Program-made: the position numbers and the translations under genes
Part shown: positions 1 to 8,769 of the stretch, one piece after another
How the letters are laid out: every line of letters begins with the position of its first letter
Position numbering within the stretch: the stretch's first letter is position 1
The notes under the pieces: generated by a model
Told to the model about the DNA's origin: nothing
Seen by the model: the letters and a program-made list of their open reading frames with translations, nothing else
Databases searched by the model: none
NCBI RefSeq assembly: GCF_000244895.1
Contig: NZ_CM001441.1
Coordinates: 3,492,226 to 3,556,225 of the forward strand
DNA: 64,000 nt
Direction: 5' to 3'
DNA from: Desulfosporosinus youngiae DSM 17734
GTDB lineage: Bacteria > Bacillota > Desulfitobacteriia > Desulfitobacteriales > Desulfitobacteriaceae

Positions 1-43
1 AGTCTGGGAAACTAAGATCTGTGCTAATTAAAATCTTCCCTAA

Positions 44-1423
44 TTACTTAACTCTTTTCTTAAAACGCTCGACACAGTTGATTTCAATATCGAGCAATTT
101 AGCGATATTATGTTTCGCTTCAATGCCCTTAGCAGCGGTGGCGATTGAGTGGATTCTGCCAATATCAAGGTCTTCTCTCACTTCATCCATCACTACCGGA
201 TCAACTAAATCTTCTACAGAAACTTTTAATTTTCCGGCAACATATGCTTTCGCTTCATTTAAGCGCATTCCCTTAGACATTTGCATACGTGCTACCAGAT
301 CTCCGGCAGTACGTACTCCGCCCATGCCTGCGGCCATTGCATGACTTATTGCCATTCCGAAAGGATCGCCCACGCCTACCTATAATCCGTCTAACCGGCC
401 AATCTCGGTCATTGCGACGGAGGCCCGGCTCAAAGCATCGACAGGTGGAGTATCGACAATCGGAATACCTCCAACTCCCATTCCCATGTTGGCATGAACC
501 GGAATACTGGAAGCTTCCGTGCAGGCTTTGCACATGGTTACAGCCCGGGTGATGTCATAAGCGAAGGAGTGACTGCTATTAATGTTAACCACGGGGCCAA
601 AGATGGTTACTCCGGCCTTTTCAGCTAATTTAACCTGCTCATGGGGATATAAGCCAGCCAGTTTTACTCCATCATAATAAAGGTCCCCATGCATACCTAA
701 CACGTATTCTCCAGCCATACCCATTTCAATGCATATATCAGGATATTTCTTCTTTAGAATTTCAGTGGCTTTCAGTGTTGCGTAAAAATCAGCATCACCA
801 GCGGAGCCCGTTGTGTCAAAGTTAATCCCATCTGCACCGGCCTCGTACATCTTGCTCGACGTAAAAACGAGGTCGTGAATCATTAATTCAATGGATTCAT
901 CATAGGCTGCCCGGGCTTCTTTAATTTTACCCTTTGGCAATAGGGTAATCGGGTTAGCAGCGGGTCCGTCAGGGTAGCTGTAAAGTGCCATATTCGGCAT
1001 TGCTCCGTAAAATAAAGGAAGAGTCGTAACAAGTTGTGCTTGTTCCATTGTGGCTTGTTCTTCGTGAATAATGGGCTTCGTGGGTTTATAGCTGTAGTCT
1101 ACGTGAGCCAGCTCAGCAGTATCAGCACCAAAACACCGTTCGTATATTTGTAAGTCTTGAATTCTGCCGATAGAGATTCCCAAGCGCATCAGCTTAACGC
1201 TGCCCTCATCATAGGTCAGAACTAATTCTTTACCAGGTTCAACCCCTACAAACCGGCCTTTTCTAGTGATAATCTCCAGCAAATGTTTTTGATCATCCTC
1301 AGAAAGAGGAGCACAATTGGCACGGTCTGCGGCATCAATGGTGGCATTTTCGATGTCTTTTTTGATTTCGTCCACCGACATTTCTACTCGCAAGCCGTCG
1401 CCTAGTCTGGTTGTAATAGTCAT
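44..1423 (-). CDS. mtbB: Dimethylamine:corrinoid methyltransferase MtbB, UAG read as pyrrolysine
   Basis: Transfers a methyl group from dimethylamine to a cognate corrinoid protein. Two open frames (380-1429 and 44-373) are in the same frame and separated only by one TAG at 380-382. Joined they give about 459 residues, close to the roughly 467 of archaeal MtbB. The context of the TAG ([17 protein letters not shown]) matches, from memory, the pyrrolysine site of Methanosarcina MtbB, and family sequence continues on both sides ([31 protein letters not shown]). The start is the ATG at 1423 because AAAGGAG lies 7 bases upstream; a TTG two codons earlier is less likely. It lies downstream of a methyl-THF methyltransferase gene. 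No pylT/pylS or corrinoid-protein gene is visible in this window. Confidence 0.93.
380..382 (-). other. In-frame UAG, predicted pyrrolysine codon of mtbB
   Basis: TAG at codon 348 counted from the ATG at 1423. It is followed by 111 further family-like codons and a terminal TAA at 44-46. A standard gene caller would split the gene here. Confidence 0.9.
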
Positions 1424-1495
1424 TTTCAAGCTCCTTTCAAATTTTTATGCGATTATCCCCGCTAACGGGAAGACGCCATAGTTATGGACCTAAGA

Positions 1496-2293
1496 TTACG
1501 CGTTGGCAATTCCGCTTCTTACCGCTTTAAGATAAGCCATACATCGTTTATCTCTATCCACGAGGACCTCGGAGGCATAGAGTAAGGCCATTATTTTTTT
1601 ATCCAAGGGATCGATAATTACAGAATCCATTCCTTTAGCAATACACATTACGAAGAACGCCTGATTTAAAAGTTTCCTTTCAGGCAGTCCAAAGGAAACA
1701 TTACTCAAGCCGCAAGTGGTATGAATTCCTTGGTAACGCTTATTAATTTCTTCTAATGTAGTTAATACCTCATTACCAAAACTCGTGTTTACACTAACAG
1801 GCTTAACTAAGGGATCTAAAAATACATCGCCTAAGCCTATCCCGGCACTGGCGAAACTATCACAGAGCTTCTCAACTATAACTAAACGTTCTTCTGCGGT
1901 GTTTGGCATGCCGTTATCATCCATGCATAAGGCAATAACTTTAGCGTTATATTTTTTAATCAGCGGAATTATCGCTTCAAGTTTTTCTTTTTCAGCTGTA
2001 ACGGAATTAATCATGGCCTCCCCTTTATGGGCCATAAGTCCTTTTTGTATAACTTCCGGGTCCGCGCTATCTATTGCTAAAGGAACATCTACGACAGCCT
2101 GAACTGCATCAATTAACCAAAGCAAATGTTCTTCCTCGTCATCAACAAAAGCCCCTGCATTAACATCTATGTAGTTGGCTCCTGCTTCGACTTGTTTTTT
2201 GGCAAGCTCCTGAATGTACAGGATATTTCTTTCTTCAATAGCTTGTTTAATGGCTTTTCGTGTTGAGTTAATTAATTCGCCGATAATAATCAT
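1496..2293 (-). CDS. Methyltetrahydrofolate:corrinoid methyltransferase (MtgA/MtvA-like, pterin-binding)
   Basis: A 265-residue TIM-barrel protein of the pterin-binding methyltransferase family. It probably moves the methyl group from a methylated corrinoid protein to tetrahydrofolate. Visible family features are MIIIGELINS at the N terminus, the barrel strand AGANYIDVNAG, the CMDD segment, DPLVKPVSVN, and the GLSNVSFGLP motif near residue 200. It has AAAGGAG upstream of the ATG, and mtbB follows 72 bases downstream on the same strand, so the two probably form one operon behind the sigma-54 promoter at 2389-2404. It is paralogous to the gene at 48895-49704, and is more likely to serve methylamines because of its partner. 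Confidence 0.88.
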   Translation of the reverse strand: MIIIGELINSTRKAIKQAIEERNILYIQELAKKQVEAGANYIDVNAGAFVDDEEEHLLWLIDAVQAVVDVPLAIDSADPEVIQKGLMAHKGEAMINSVTAEKEKLEAIIPLIKKYNAKVIALCMDDNGMPNTAEERLVIVEKLCDSFASAGIGLGDVFLDPLVKPVSVNTSFGNEVLTTLEEINKRYQGIHTTCGLSNVSFGLPERKLLNQAFFVMCIAKGMDSVIIDPLDKKIMALLYASEVLVDRDKRCMAYLKAVRSGIANA

Positions 2294-2388
2294 ATTAAAA
2301 CAACTCCTTTACTCTCTATTTTTAATACTTCAATTAGAGATCCCCGGACATCATAATCCTCCTTCTCCCCCGCTTATCAGAATTATTA

Positions 2389-2404
2389 AGCAACTTTGAT
2401 GCCA
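2389..2404 (-). promoter_or_regulatory. Sigma-54 (-24/-12) promoter for the mtgA-like/mtbB operon
   Basis: On the minus strand the sequence reads TGGCAT-CAAAG-TTGCT, matching the TGGCAY-N5-TTGCW consensus with the invariant GG and GC at correct spacing. The start of transcription would lie about 85 bases before the ATG at 2293. No activator gene adjoins it here. Confidence 0.75.
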
Positions 2405-2606
2405 ACATTAGACAAGGATGAAAATGCTGATAGTTAGCGGTTCTCAGGAATTCCGGACCAAACAACAGTAACCTTGTTTGTAACTATTTTCTTACAGTCG
2501 GGGCTAAAGAGCGATTATTAAGGTGTAATAAAATTTTCCCGAAAAAAAATATTACATTATAAAGTTGAATCCAAACTGGCTTGTTAGATTTTCAAAGAAT
2601 AAAAAA

Positions 2607-2631
2607 ATGCCGGCTCTCTGAGAACCGGCAT
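2607..2631 (-). terminator. Rho-independent terminator
   Basis: Stem ATGCCGG/CCGGCAT extended by a short inner stem; on the minus strand it is followed by seven T. It would end minus-strand transcripts from the 3-5 kb region before the mtbB operon promoter. Confidence 0.75.
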
Positions 2632-2763
2632 TAGGTATAATACGCGCTCTATTATTTGATGAAGTCAGCTCTCCAATTTGGAAAGTGATTTGATAGGTTC
2701 ATAGTCTACATATGCTGTAATTAAAGCTATTAAAAGGCGGGAACCAAAATGAATGAACCCATC

Positions 2764-2863
2764 TTTGAAGAATATGGAGAGACAAACTGTTTGCTGCCAG
2801 CACTGACGACGACAGGTCAAATTCGTCAGCGCCGACGAATTTGACCTGTTACCAGGCCCTTCT
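2764..2863. repeat. Dispersed palindromic repeat, copy A
   Basis: Begins TTTGAAGAATATGGAG and includes CTGTTTGCTGCCAGC, followed by a near-perfect inverted repeat centred at 2830 with arms ACAGGTCAAATTCGTC. It resembles copies at 8086-8183 and 13063-13116. The open frame at 2665-3003 that crosses it looks spurious. Nothing else is recognisable from 2405 to 2980 beyond the terminator above. Confidence 0.7.
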
Positions 2864-2983
2864 CCTTCCGGGGATTCAGCAGAAGCATCTCGTTTTCTCT
2901 GCAGTAAACGCAGCTGCCCGGCCAATGCCGCTATCCTCTCCGGTTGCGATGGCGGCCTTGTTCTGCATTCCCGGCCGATGTAT

Positions 2984-3130
2984 TCACCTTTTTCTGCGAT
3001 CATATTGTTTTTGAGAATACATTCTTTTATCGGCCTCTTTTATTAATTCTTCAATAATTTGCTCGGAGTGTACTTTTGTTACGGAGCCGAGAGCGATGGA
3101 AGCATTTTGAAAAGAACCTTTCCCCCACCG
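2984..3130 (-). pseudogene. Remnant of a GGDEF (diguanylate cyclase) domain C terminus
   Basis: The last 40 or so residues resemble the end of a GGDEF domain: SIALGSV, then EELIKEADKRMYSQKQ, which corresponds to the family pattern of an ADxAMYxAK helix followed by a basic tail. The upstream part of the open frame (to 3244) is not GGDEF-like and no GG[DE]EF signature is present, so this is a truncated leftover rather than an enzyme. Confidence 0.55.
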
Positions 3131-3216
3131 ATAAACATAGGCTTTTGGGTATAAAAAAAGGTACGAAATACTAGACAGTCCAATAAAACTGTTCAATACT
3201 TCAGCCATGTATCTAT

Positions 3217-3741
3217 TTATTGTAATTGATAGAGCAAGCCCCAATCTTCAAGATCTTTATAGGCTTTCTTAATTTCCAGCTTTTTATATTTAGGTTTAGC
3301 TTGATATGTCTTTTCCAAAACATCTTCAACGGATCCATTGCCTAAAACATATTTTTCATGGTGATCAATAAAGTAAATTGTAGCATATAACTCCAGATCT
3401 GAAGGGCTCTTGCTACCAAAACACTCAATCAATTCACGAATTTTCTCTTGTTTATCTGCATCTAGTTCCTGAAGTGCAGGATCCTGAGACAAATCGTCTG
3501 AAACCTGATATTTATATCTGCTTTTATCAGAAAGACTTACCCGATCGGTTTCCAGCAATTGCTCAAAATCTGCTGCCAGGCTGTCCGAATACGGACCATA
3601 GTAATGAAAGCGGAAAGAATATCCGGTTTCCAATCCAAAGGCCCTTGCCAGATACACCAATTTTTGCAATGATTTCTTGCCGTTGATTTCTTGCAATTGG
3701 TCAATCAAAGCCGTTAAAAAGGCTTTTTTGCCCATATTCAT
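3217..3741 (-). CDS. YwgA-like protein (related to DUF4065/Panacea-type proteins)
   Basis: A 174-residue soluble protein with the N-terminal motif KKSLQKLVYLARAFG and HYYGPYSDSLAADFE, as in Bacillus YwgA and resembling DUF4065 (SocA/Panacea) proteins. The function is not established. The start at 3741 is chosen because GGAGGAGG precedes it closely; an upstream ATG at 3771 would overlap the HD gene by 4 bases. It follows the HD phosphohydrolase gene directly, the same pairing as ywfO-ywgA in Bacillus, which argues that the two act together. The family assignment is from memory of sequence motifs. Confidence 0.65.
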   Translation of the reverse strand: MNMGKKAFLTALIDQLQEINGKKSLQKLVYLARAFGLETGYSFRFHYYGPYSDSLAADFEQLLETDRVSLSDKSRYKYQVSDDLSQDPALQELDADKQEKIRELIECFGSKSPSDLELYATIYFIDHHEKYVLGNGSVEDVLEKTYQAKPKYKKLEIKKAYKDLEDWGLLYQLQ

Positions 3742-3767
3742 ACATACCTCCTCCAATTCATTTCGAT

Positions 3768-5162
3768 TCATTTAAATCGTTTCCCAAATCCCTCCTTTTT
3801 GGTTTGCATTTCTTCATACTCTTTTTCAAGATTCTTCATTTTTTGTACATATTTCAGCCACCGATCATCCATTGTGTCCATATACTCCTTCACTGTCTTA
3901 TAGGCATTCTCACCTTCGGCAAGACAGTGCTCCTTATTGGCATAGATCCGGATAATGTTGATTTTACTATCAGATAAACTCTTAATGGGCAGGGAATAAC
4001 TCTGGACTGGCTTTATACTTTCGGTATGCTTATCCTTTATAGGTACTGCATAAAGTTGCTGCGATCCTTCCCCTACATTTTCATCGGAAAGAAATGTACT
4101 GGGACTTATTTGATATTTAGCAGACGAAGTTTTGGCCTGATCAATATAATAATTTTCAGGCTCCACGTCAATAGGAAAGCTTTTTCTAATTTCATCATCG
4201 ATCCAACCGAGCTTATGATAATCGCTAAAACCATTTTCTTCATCGCTTAACTGATGAGGAGTGGAAACAAAGACCTCACTGATACACTTTCTGTTCAGTA
4301 ACCGCTTTGCCCATTGATTTTTGCGTGCCTTTTCCCTTATCAGTTCTAAAATAAAATTATCAGTATAGCCCAGATATTCCTCAATATCCGTAGGATATTG
4401 GCCTCCCGGAAGGCAGTTTTTCAAAAAGTTAATAAGGTAGCTGTCCAGGATGCGGCGTGTCTTATGAAAATACACCTGAATAAACATCCAATATCGGGAA
4501 AAAACAAACTCCTCCACAGCTTGTACGCCATCAGATTCTACACCCAACTGCCAGATTCCTTCCAGTGAAGGGCAAATTGTTAAGGTATCCAATAATCGGT
4601 TCAAATCATATTCACCGTATTTTACACCGCAATAATAAGAATCCCTTAAAAGATAGTCCATCCTATCCATATCGATCTGACCGCTGATCAGCTCTTTGGC
4701 AAAAAACCATTTAGGTTCAATTATTGTTCCTTTCATAAAAGAAAGGATTGTCGTGATTTTAATATCCATTTTTTTAAAATAGTCATTTTCTTCTATGACG
4801 TCTTTAAAGCACTGTTGAACAATCAGCCTTGAGTACACTTCATGTCCAGATGCTAATTCGCCATCAAAATCCATGAGTAGTGGGAATACTCCACCCTCTT
4901 CCTCTCCCACATGAGAAAATGGAGCATGCCCTATATCATGCAGTAAAGCAACAATCTTAATGATTTGCTTCAGACGTTCATATTCACTGTCCTCCATCGG
5001 TTCCGGTTGCTTTATTTTTAATATATCCATAGCTTGAGCTATTAAATGCATAACACCAAGACTATGTCCAAATCGAAGTCTTGACCTTCGTCCGGTAAAT
5101 GGAACACCCTTCATTGACAGTGAAAGTCTGGCTCTCGATAATTTTAGGAGGACGTATATCAC
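3768..5162 (-). CDS. YwfO-like HD-domain phosphohydrolase (dNTPase-like), chimeric 5' end
   Basis: Contains the signature of SAMHD1/YwfO-type dNTP triphosphohydrolases: RFGHSLGVMH (first metal His near residue 33), LLHDIGHAPFSH (HD at about 75-76) and MDRMDYLLRDSYY with the distal metal Asp. Family members normally have some 60 residues before RFxHSLGV, including a QRLRRIKQLG helix. Here that part is missing and is replaced by about 30 residues read from antisense cheX-like DNA (5073-5180). The start (GTG at 5162) has no ribosome-binding site. The gene may therefore be 5'-truncated and poorly expressed or inactive, although the frame is otherwise intact for 464 codons. Confidence 0.75.
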   Translation of the reverse strand: MIYVLLKLSRARLSLSMKGVPFTGRRSRLRFGHSLGVMHLIAQAMDILKIKQPEPMEDSEYERLKQIIKIVALLHDIGHAPFSHVGEEEGGVFPLLMDFDGELASGHEVYSRLIVQQCFKDVIEENDYFKKMDIKITTILSFMKGTIIEPKWFFAKELISGQIDMDRMDYLLRDSYYCGVKYGEYDLNRLLDTLTICPSLEGIWQLGVESDGVQAVEEFVFSRYWMFIQVYFHKTRRILDSYLINFLKNCLPGGQYPTDIEEYLGYTDNFILELIREKARKNQWAKRLLNRKCISEVFVSTPHQLSDEENGFSDYHKLGWIDDEIRKSFPIDVEPENYYIDQAKTSSAKYQISPSTFLSDENVGEGSQQLYAVPIKDKHTESIKPVQSYSLPIKSLSDSKINIIRIYANKEHCLAEGENAYKTVKEYMDTMDDRWLKYVQKMKNLEKEYEEMQTKKEGFGKRFK

Positions 5163-5180
5163 AGATCAATTGAGCTTACA
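5073..5180 (-). pseudogene. cheX 3' fragment fused to the HD gene
   Basis: About 108 bases match the 3' part of the cheX gene at 8343-8449 at roughly nine bases in ten. Read in the cheX frame the fragment gives AQLICDIRPPKIIE then EGCSIY and KVKTSI, nearly identical to CheX. It overlaps the first codons of the HD gene and the last codon of the chemoreceptor gene, marking a recombination junction. Confidence 0.8.
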
Positions 5181-6006
5181 GTATTTTAGACAATTCAATT
5201 AACTTTTCGGCAATCGATATATTCTGCTGGATCGCAGAAGCGATTTCCTGTGTGGCCTCCGCCTGGTTTTCACTAATCTTTTCAGTTTTTTCCGTGTAAT
5301 CAATGATATTGGCGATGTTTTCATTGATTTTGGCTAGAATCGCTGCTATTTCCTTCGTGGAAACAGATGTATTGAGCGATAATTTTCTTATTTCTTCGGC
5401 GACAACAGAAAAGCCCTTGCCTTGCTCGCCGGCTCTCGCCGCTTCAATGGCAGCGTTAAGACCGAGCAAATTGGTTTGCTTGGAAATACTCTCGATGACA
5501 TTGAGGATTTGGGCTGTATTCTGCAGATCGTTTTCAGCATTACGCGACAGTGCCAATAATTCACGTTGAAAATCACTCAGTTCCTGCGCAGACGCCGAAA
5601 GCTCCTGCGAACTGGCGGCCACGTGCTGAAAAGCGCTGGAGAGTTGTTCAGCGATCCCAATCAATTCGCTCTGAGAAGAAAGATCTATGCCGACGTTGAA
5701 AGTGCCTACGACCCGGCCGGCATGCACGATGGGCGTAACAATCCCCTGAAAAGTGTAACCATAAGCTTCTTTTGGCACTGCGGCCACTATTTTCGTACCT
5801 GTCCTCAGAACCTGGTTAATAATATCCTCGGGCGGTATCGCCGCCCCCACAGTCGCCTTGACATCAATCTTTTTACCGGGATAATAGGCTATAAACTTTT
5901 TTTCATCGGTCACGCTGACCATGCAGTCCAACGGAAAAACATCCTGAATAAATCCGGCGGCAAACGTCATTGCCCCGAGCACTTCTTCTTTTGTCGAGTA
6001 ATTCAT
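5176..6006 (-). CDS. Soluble methyl-accepting chemotaxis protein
   Basis: A 276-residue cytoplasmic chemoreceptor with no membrane segment. Residues 1-110 form a small sensory domain ([29 protein letters not shown]). A coiled coil and signalling domain follow, with the conserved hairpin tip [20 protein letters not shown] and [12 protein letters not shown] near 190-215. The C terminus (ELSKIL) stops soon after the last helix, exactly where the cheX-like fragment begins, so it may have been trimmed by the same rearrangement. It would signal to CheA/CheW encoded elsewhere; CheX at 8.3 kb is a plausible functional neighbour. Confidence 0.88.
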   Translation of the reverse strand: MNYSTKEEVLGAMTFAAGFIQDVFPLDCMVSVTDEKKFIAYYPGKKIDVKATVGAAIPPEDIINQVLRTGTKIVAAVPKEAYGYTFQGIVTPIVHAGRVVGTFNVGIDLSSQSELIGIAEQLSSAFQHVAASSQELSASAQELSDFQRELLALSRNAENDLQNTAQILNVIESISKQTNLLGLNAAIEAARAGEQGKGFSVVAEEIRKLSLNTSVSTKEIAAILAKINENIANIIDYTEKTEKISENQAEATQEIASAIQQNISIAEKLIELSKIL

Positions 6007-6571
6007 GGTTTAAGTACCTCCACATCAACCGTTAAGCTTTTTTAGTGATATTATTGATTATTATTTGCTAATATTGATTGATATTATCAGCCGCCTATTC
6101 AGCCTTATCCGACAAACGCTGAATAATCCATTCAGTGTTTGTACTGGCATCCTCCGGCCTGAGGGCAGGTCTGTTTATCTTTATCACTCATGTACCCTTT
6201 CAAAGTTCGAGATTTAATTGGTCTGTGGAATTAAGGTTTTTCACTGAATTACAGCCAACTAGAGGCAATTAAATCCACGACTTAAAATTTTAAGGATTTT
6301 TTGTCTAATTACCACCTATTATAGCATTTTAGATTGGCAGCTTTTTGTCGAATCGTAATAACTCTTTCCCCATTTTCATCCGCCTTCACAACAAACGTCA
6401 CTTCATGACAAATTCACGTTTAGAAAGAAACCAGCATTCGCTGATCCGCTGTGAAACTCTATTTCCATATCCAAAAAAGACAGAGCAGCTCCAGCACTAT
6501 TCATGTATCTTAGCAATTCGCCGATTTGAGCGTTACCCTTCCGCTGAAGCTGGCGTAGCAACTGTCCCTTG
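6007..6571. other. Intergenic region upstream of the chemoreceptor gene
   Basis: No convincing gene. It contains a hairpin at 6114-6140 (AAACGCTGAAT/ATTCAGTGTTT) and, on the minus strand at 6132-6191, a 19-codon frame MSDKDKQTCPQAGGCQYKH that ends inside this hairpin. The frame has only a weak AAAGGG three bases before its ATG, so it is a speculative leader peptide or gene remnant. Confidence 0.3.
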
Positions 6572-7867
6572 CTACTTATGTCCGGCTTGCCAGCGAAGTC
6601 CCCAATGGAATTCCTGGTCCAGATCTCTATGACCCTTAAAAAATTGAACTAATCGTTTAACGCTTAAAGTTTGGTCATTCACATTTTCTATCAGGGCAAT
6701 GGCACACATCCTCTGAGCTGTACTATATTCATCCAGGGCGACAACAATGTCCGGGCCATTAGGTTGCTTTAAGGTAACAACCCCATCAGCTTGACTCCAA
6801 TCGGCGATACCTTCATAAATAAATGTATAGACCAAGATCCGTTTTATCTTTGCCAGCTCATTCCCATTGATCCTTAAGTTTTCCCCTCTCGAAACAGCTC
6901 CGGTCCGATCGTCCCCATCCAAGGCAACATAGGGCGGTTTATTAAGCTTGCCAAAGGAATTTCCCAAGGCCTGGACCACGCCAATGGTCCCATCTTTAAG
7001 TTCATACAAACAACCCAAGTCCAAGTCGATTGACTTAGCACCACTCCCCATTAAATTAGCTAGGAATCCGCCCGATGGTTTAGTCTCCCGGTTTCGATTC
7101 CAATTCAAATTGACTAAAATCTCCCCGAGTTTAGTGGTCGTTTTGACCAAATTAATAGTCTCGCCTTTTTTCTTAAGCTCGATTTTAGTGAGATTTATCT
7201 TCGGAGAACCTGTTGCTTGGGAATTAAGGTTTTTTTCGGGGTTATCTGTTTCCCTAGGATTTAAGGATTGTTGCGGATTATCTGTTTCCTTAGAAGTAAT
7301 CTTGGTTTGTTTGGGCTGTTCGTTGACCTCAATTCCAAAGTTTTGGCATAGAGCGGCTAAACCGCCGTTAAAACCGCTGCCAATAGCATTAAATTTCCAT
7401 TCTCCATTATGCCTGTAAAGCTCACCCAGAACCAGTGCATTTTCCACTGTCAGACCGTTGCCTAGATTCAGTTTACATATTTCAGTGTTATTAACACCAT
7501 TTAAGATTTTAATATGCAAATCCCATATTTGCCCAAAGTTTTGTTTCCTTACTAAGGCATCATAAATTGTAACACTGAAGGCAATTCTCTGGATTTCCGA
7601 CGGGATGGTATTCAGGTTAATCTTAAGTTGTTTGTTAGCGGAATCTTGATCGACATATAAGACAGAATTGCTCCTATCCTTTGGGTTGCTATAGAAGACA
7701 AAATCTTCATCTTTGGGAACCTTGCCATTAGCCCCCAACAGAAAGGCCGAGGCATCTACTTCCATACCCATGGGGACTTTCCATTCCAGATCTATCACAA
7801 TTGCCTTTAACCCCGGATTAGTTTTCGTAATCTCAGTTTTTTGACCTTTAACGACTTCGATAGGCAT
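6572..7867 (-). CDS. Tandem TerD-domain protein (tellurium/stress resistance family)
   Basis: A 431-residue protein with two TerD-family halves. Residues 1-180 hold a classic domain (GLKAIVIDLEW, DEDFVFYSN, GELYRHNGEWKFNAIGSGF, GGLAALCQNFGI). Residues 225-431 hold a TerA-like second domain (LGEILVNLNWN, IDLDLGCLYELKDG, DDRTG, RILVYTFIYEG). They are joined by a linker with repeated ETDNP/NLNS units typical of a low-complexity hinge. These domains bind calcium and are tied to tellurite, phage and envelope stress, with the biochemical role unsettled. There are no other ter genes nearby, so it stands alone. Confidence 0.88.
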   Translation of the reverse strand: MPIEVVKGQKTEITKTNPGLKAIVIDLEWKVPMGMEVDASAFLLGANGKVPKDEDFVFYSNPKDRSNSVLYVDQDSANKQLKINLNTIPSEIQRIAFSVTIYDALVRKQNFGQIWDLHIKILNGVNNTEICKLNLGNGLTVENALVLGELYRHNGEWKFNAIGSGFNGGLAALCQNFGIEVNEQPKQTKITSKETDNPQQSLNPRETDNPEKNLNSQATGSPKINLTKIELKKKGETINLVKTTTKLGEILVNLNWNRNRETKPSGGFLANLMGSGAKSIDLDLGCLYELKDGTIGVVQALGNSFGKLNKPPYVALDGDDRTGAVSRGENLRINGNELAKIKRILVYTFIYEGIADWSQADGVVTLKQPNGPDIVVALDEYSTAQRMCAIALIENVNDQTLSVKRLVQFFKGHRDLDQEFHWGLRWQAGHK

Positions 7868-8000
7868 GATTATGTATCACTGCTCCTTTGCTACTTTAAA
7901 TGTAGAAAAATAGTCGTTTGTTCTGATGTTTAATACAAGGGCTTCTGTGCTCGGAATTATTGCGAAATTATATATTTTTTACTTGTTCCCGGATATGAAA

Positions 8001-8034
8001 GTGAACTCGTTCAGCTTGAGCGTAAACGAGTTCA
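8001..8034. repeat. Inverted repeat in the TerD-CheX intergenic region
   Basis: Arms GTGAACTCGTT (8001-8011) and AACGAGTTCAC (8024-8034), perfect over 11 bp around a 12-base loop. No T run adjoins it. It sits just before dispersed repeat copy B. Confidence 0.5.
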
Positions 8035-8085
8035 CCTTGCCGGTCAAGGCCCTGCTCCCCCACAACCAGCAGGCTGATGCAGCTA

Positions 8086-8183
8086 TTTGAAAAGTATGGA
8101 GCTAAACTGTTCGCTTCCAGCGATGACGCAGGCAGGTCAAATTCGTCAGCGCTGACGAATTTGACCTGCTGCCAGGACCTTCT
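8086..8183. repeat. Dispersed palindromic repeat, copy B
   Basis: Begins TTTGAAAAGTATGGAG, includes CTGTTCGCTTCCAGCGATG, and contains a perfect 38-bp palindrome at 8132-8169 with no loop (half-site GCAGGTCAAATTCGTCAGC). It is the best-preserved copy of the family also seen at 2764 and 13063. Confidence 0.8.
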
Positions 8184-8227
8184 ACGAAGTCAGACATTTT
8201 TCCTTGTCTCCATCTAATAACCATTTT

Positions 8228-8290
8228 GCCATCAGATAAACTCCTATCCTTTCATTTTCATCGCAAAAATGTACTGGGACTTATTTGAAA
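8228..8290 (-). pseudogene. Fragment of the HD phosphohydrolase gene
   Basis: TACTGGGACTTATTTGA and the preceding TTTTCATCG match the HD gene around 4078-4113, and ATCAGATAAACT matches near 3969. The order is the same but with deletions. This shows that an HD-gene copy once lay directly downstream of cheX here. Confidence 0.6.
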
Positions 8291-8295
8291 CTGCC

Positions 8296-8769
8296 TTAGC
8301 CCGCAGCCTGAATTGTCCGGAGGTTCAGCCCCACATCCCCGATAGAAGTCTTGACCTTGGCCTGGTAAATGGAACACCCTTCATCGACAGTGGAAGTCTG
8401 GCCCTCGATAATTTTGGGAGGACGTATATCACAGATCAATTGGGCTTGCGACAGACCTGACAAAGCATTGCCGCTGATAATATTAGCGATCTCACCTAAA
8501 GCCGATTTAACAAACTCATCGATTTCCTTGAACTCCATACCGCTCATCATTTTCACCATTTCCAGGGTCGTATCTTTGGGAAAGCTATACATGACCTCAC
8601 CATTGAGATCTCCGGTAATTTCTATGACAATATCGATGTTTTCTATGTATTCCTTCTTATCATTGTTTTCCAGGGACGGAACAGTATCAGTGGTTACGTC
8701 CAGATCCAAGAGCAGTTTAAAGGTCTGACTGGCTGCATCAGAAAAGGAGGTTAAAAGTTCGCTTTTCAT
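8296..8769 (-). CDS. CheX-like CheY-P phosphatase
   Basis: A 157-residue CheX/CheC/FliY-type protein that would dephosphorylate CheY-P in chemotaxis. It contains the single catalytic E-x2-N motif in SALGEIANIISGNAL near residue 92, preceded by the VMYSFPKDTTLEMVKMM sheet-helix unit. It overlaps the hemerythrin stop codon (TAATG at 8767-8771), so the two are translationally coupled. About 108 bases of its 3' half are duplicated in antisense at the start of the HD gene at 5.1 kb. Confidence 0.88.
   Translation of the reverse strand: MKSELLTSFSDAASQTFKLLLDLDVTTDTVPSLENNDKKEYIENIDIVIEITGDLNGEVMYSFPKDTTLEMVKMMSGMEFKEIDEFVKSALGEIANIISGNALSGLSQAQLICDIRPPKIIEGQTSTVDEGCSIYQAKVKTSIGDVGLNLRTIQAAG

Noticed and set aside
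380-382. UAG in mtbB considered as an ordinary nonsense mutation
   Set aside because: Its position coincides with the conserved pyrrolysine site, and the downstream 111 codons remain intact and family-like.
2665-3003. 112-codon open frame on the minus strand
   Set aside because: It runs through the palindromic repeat and lacks family sequence or a good ribosome-binding site.
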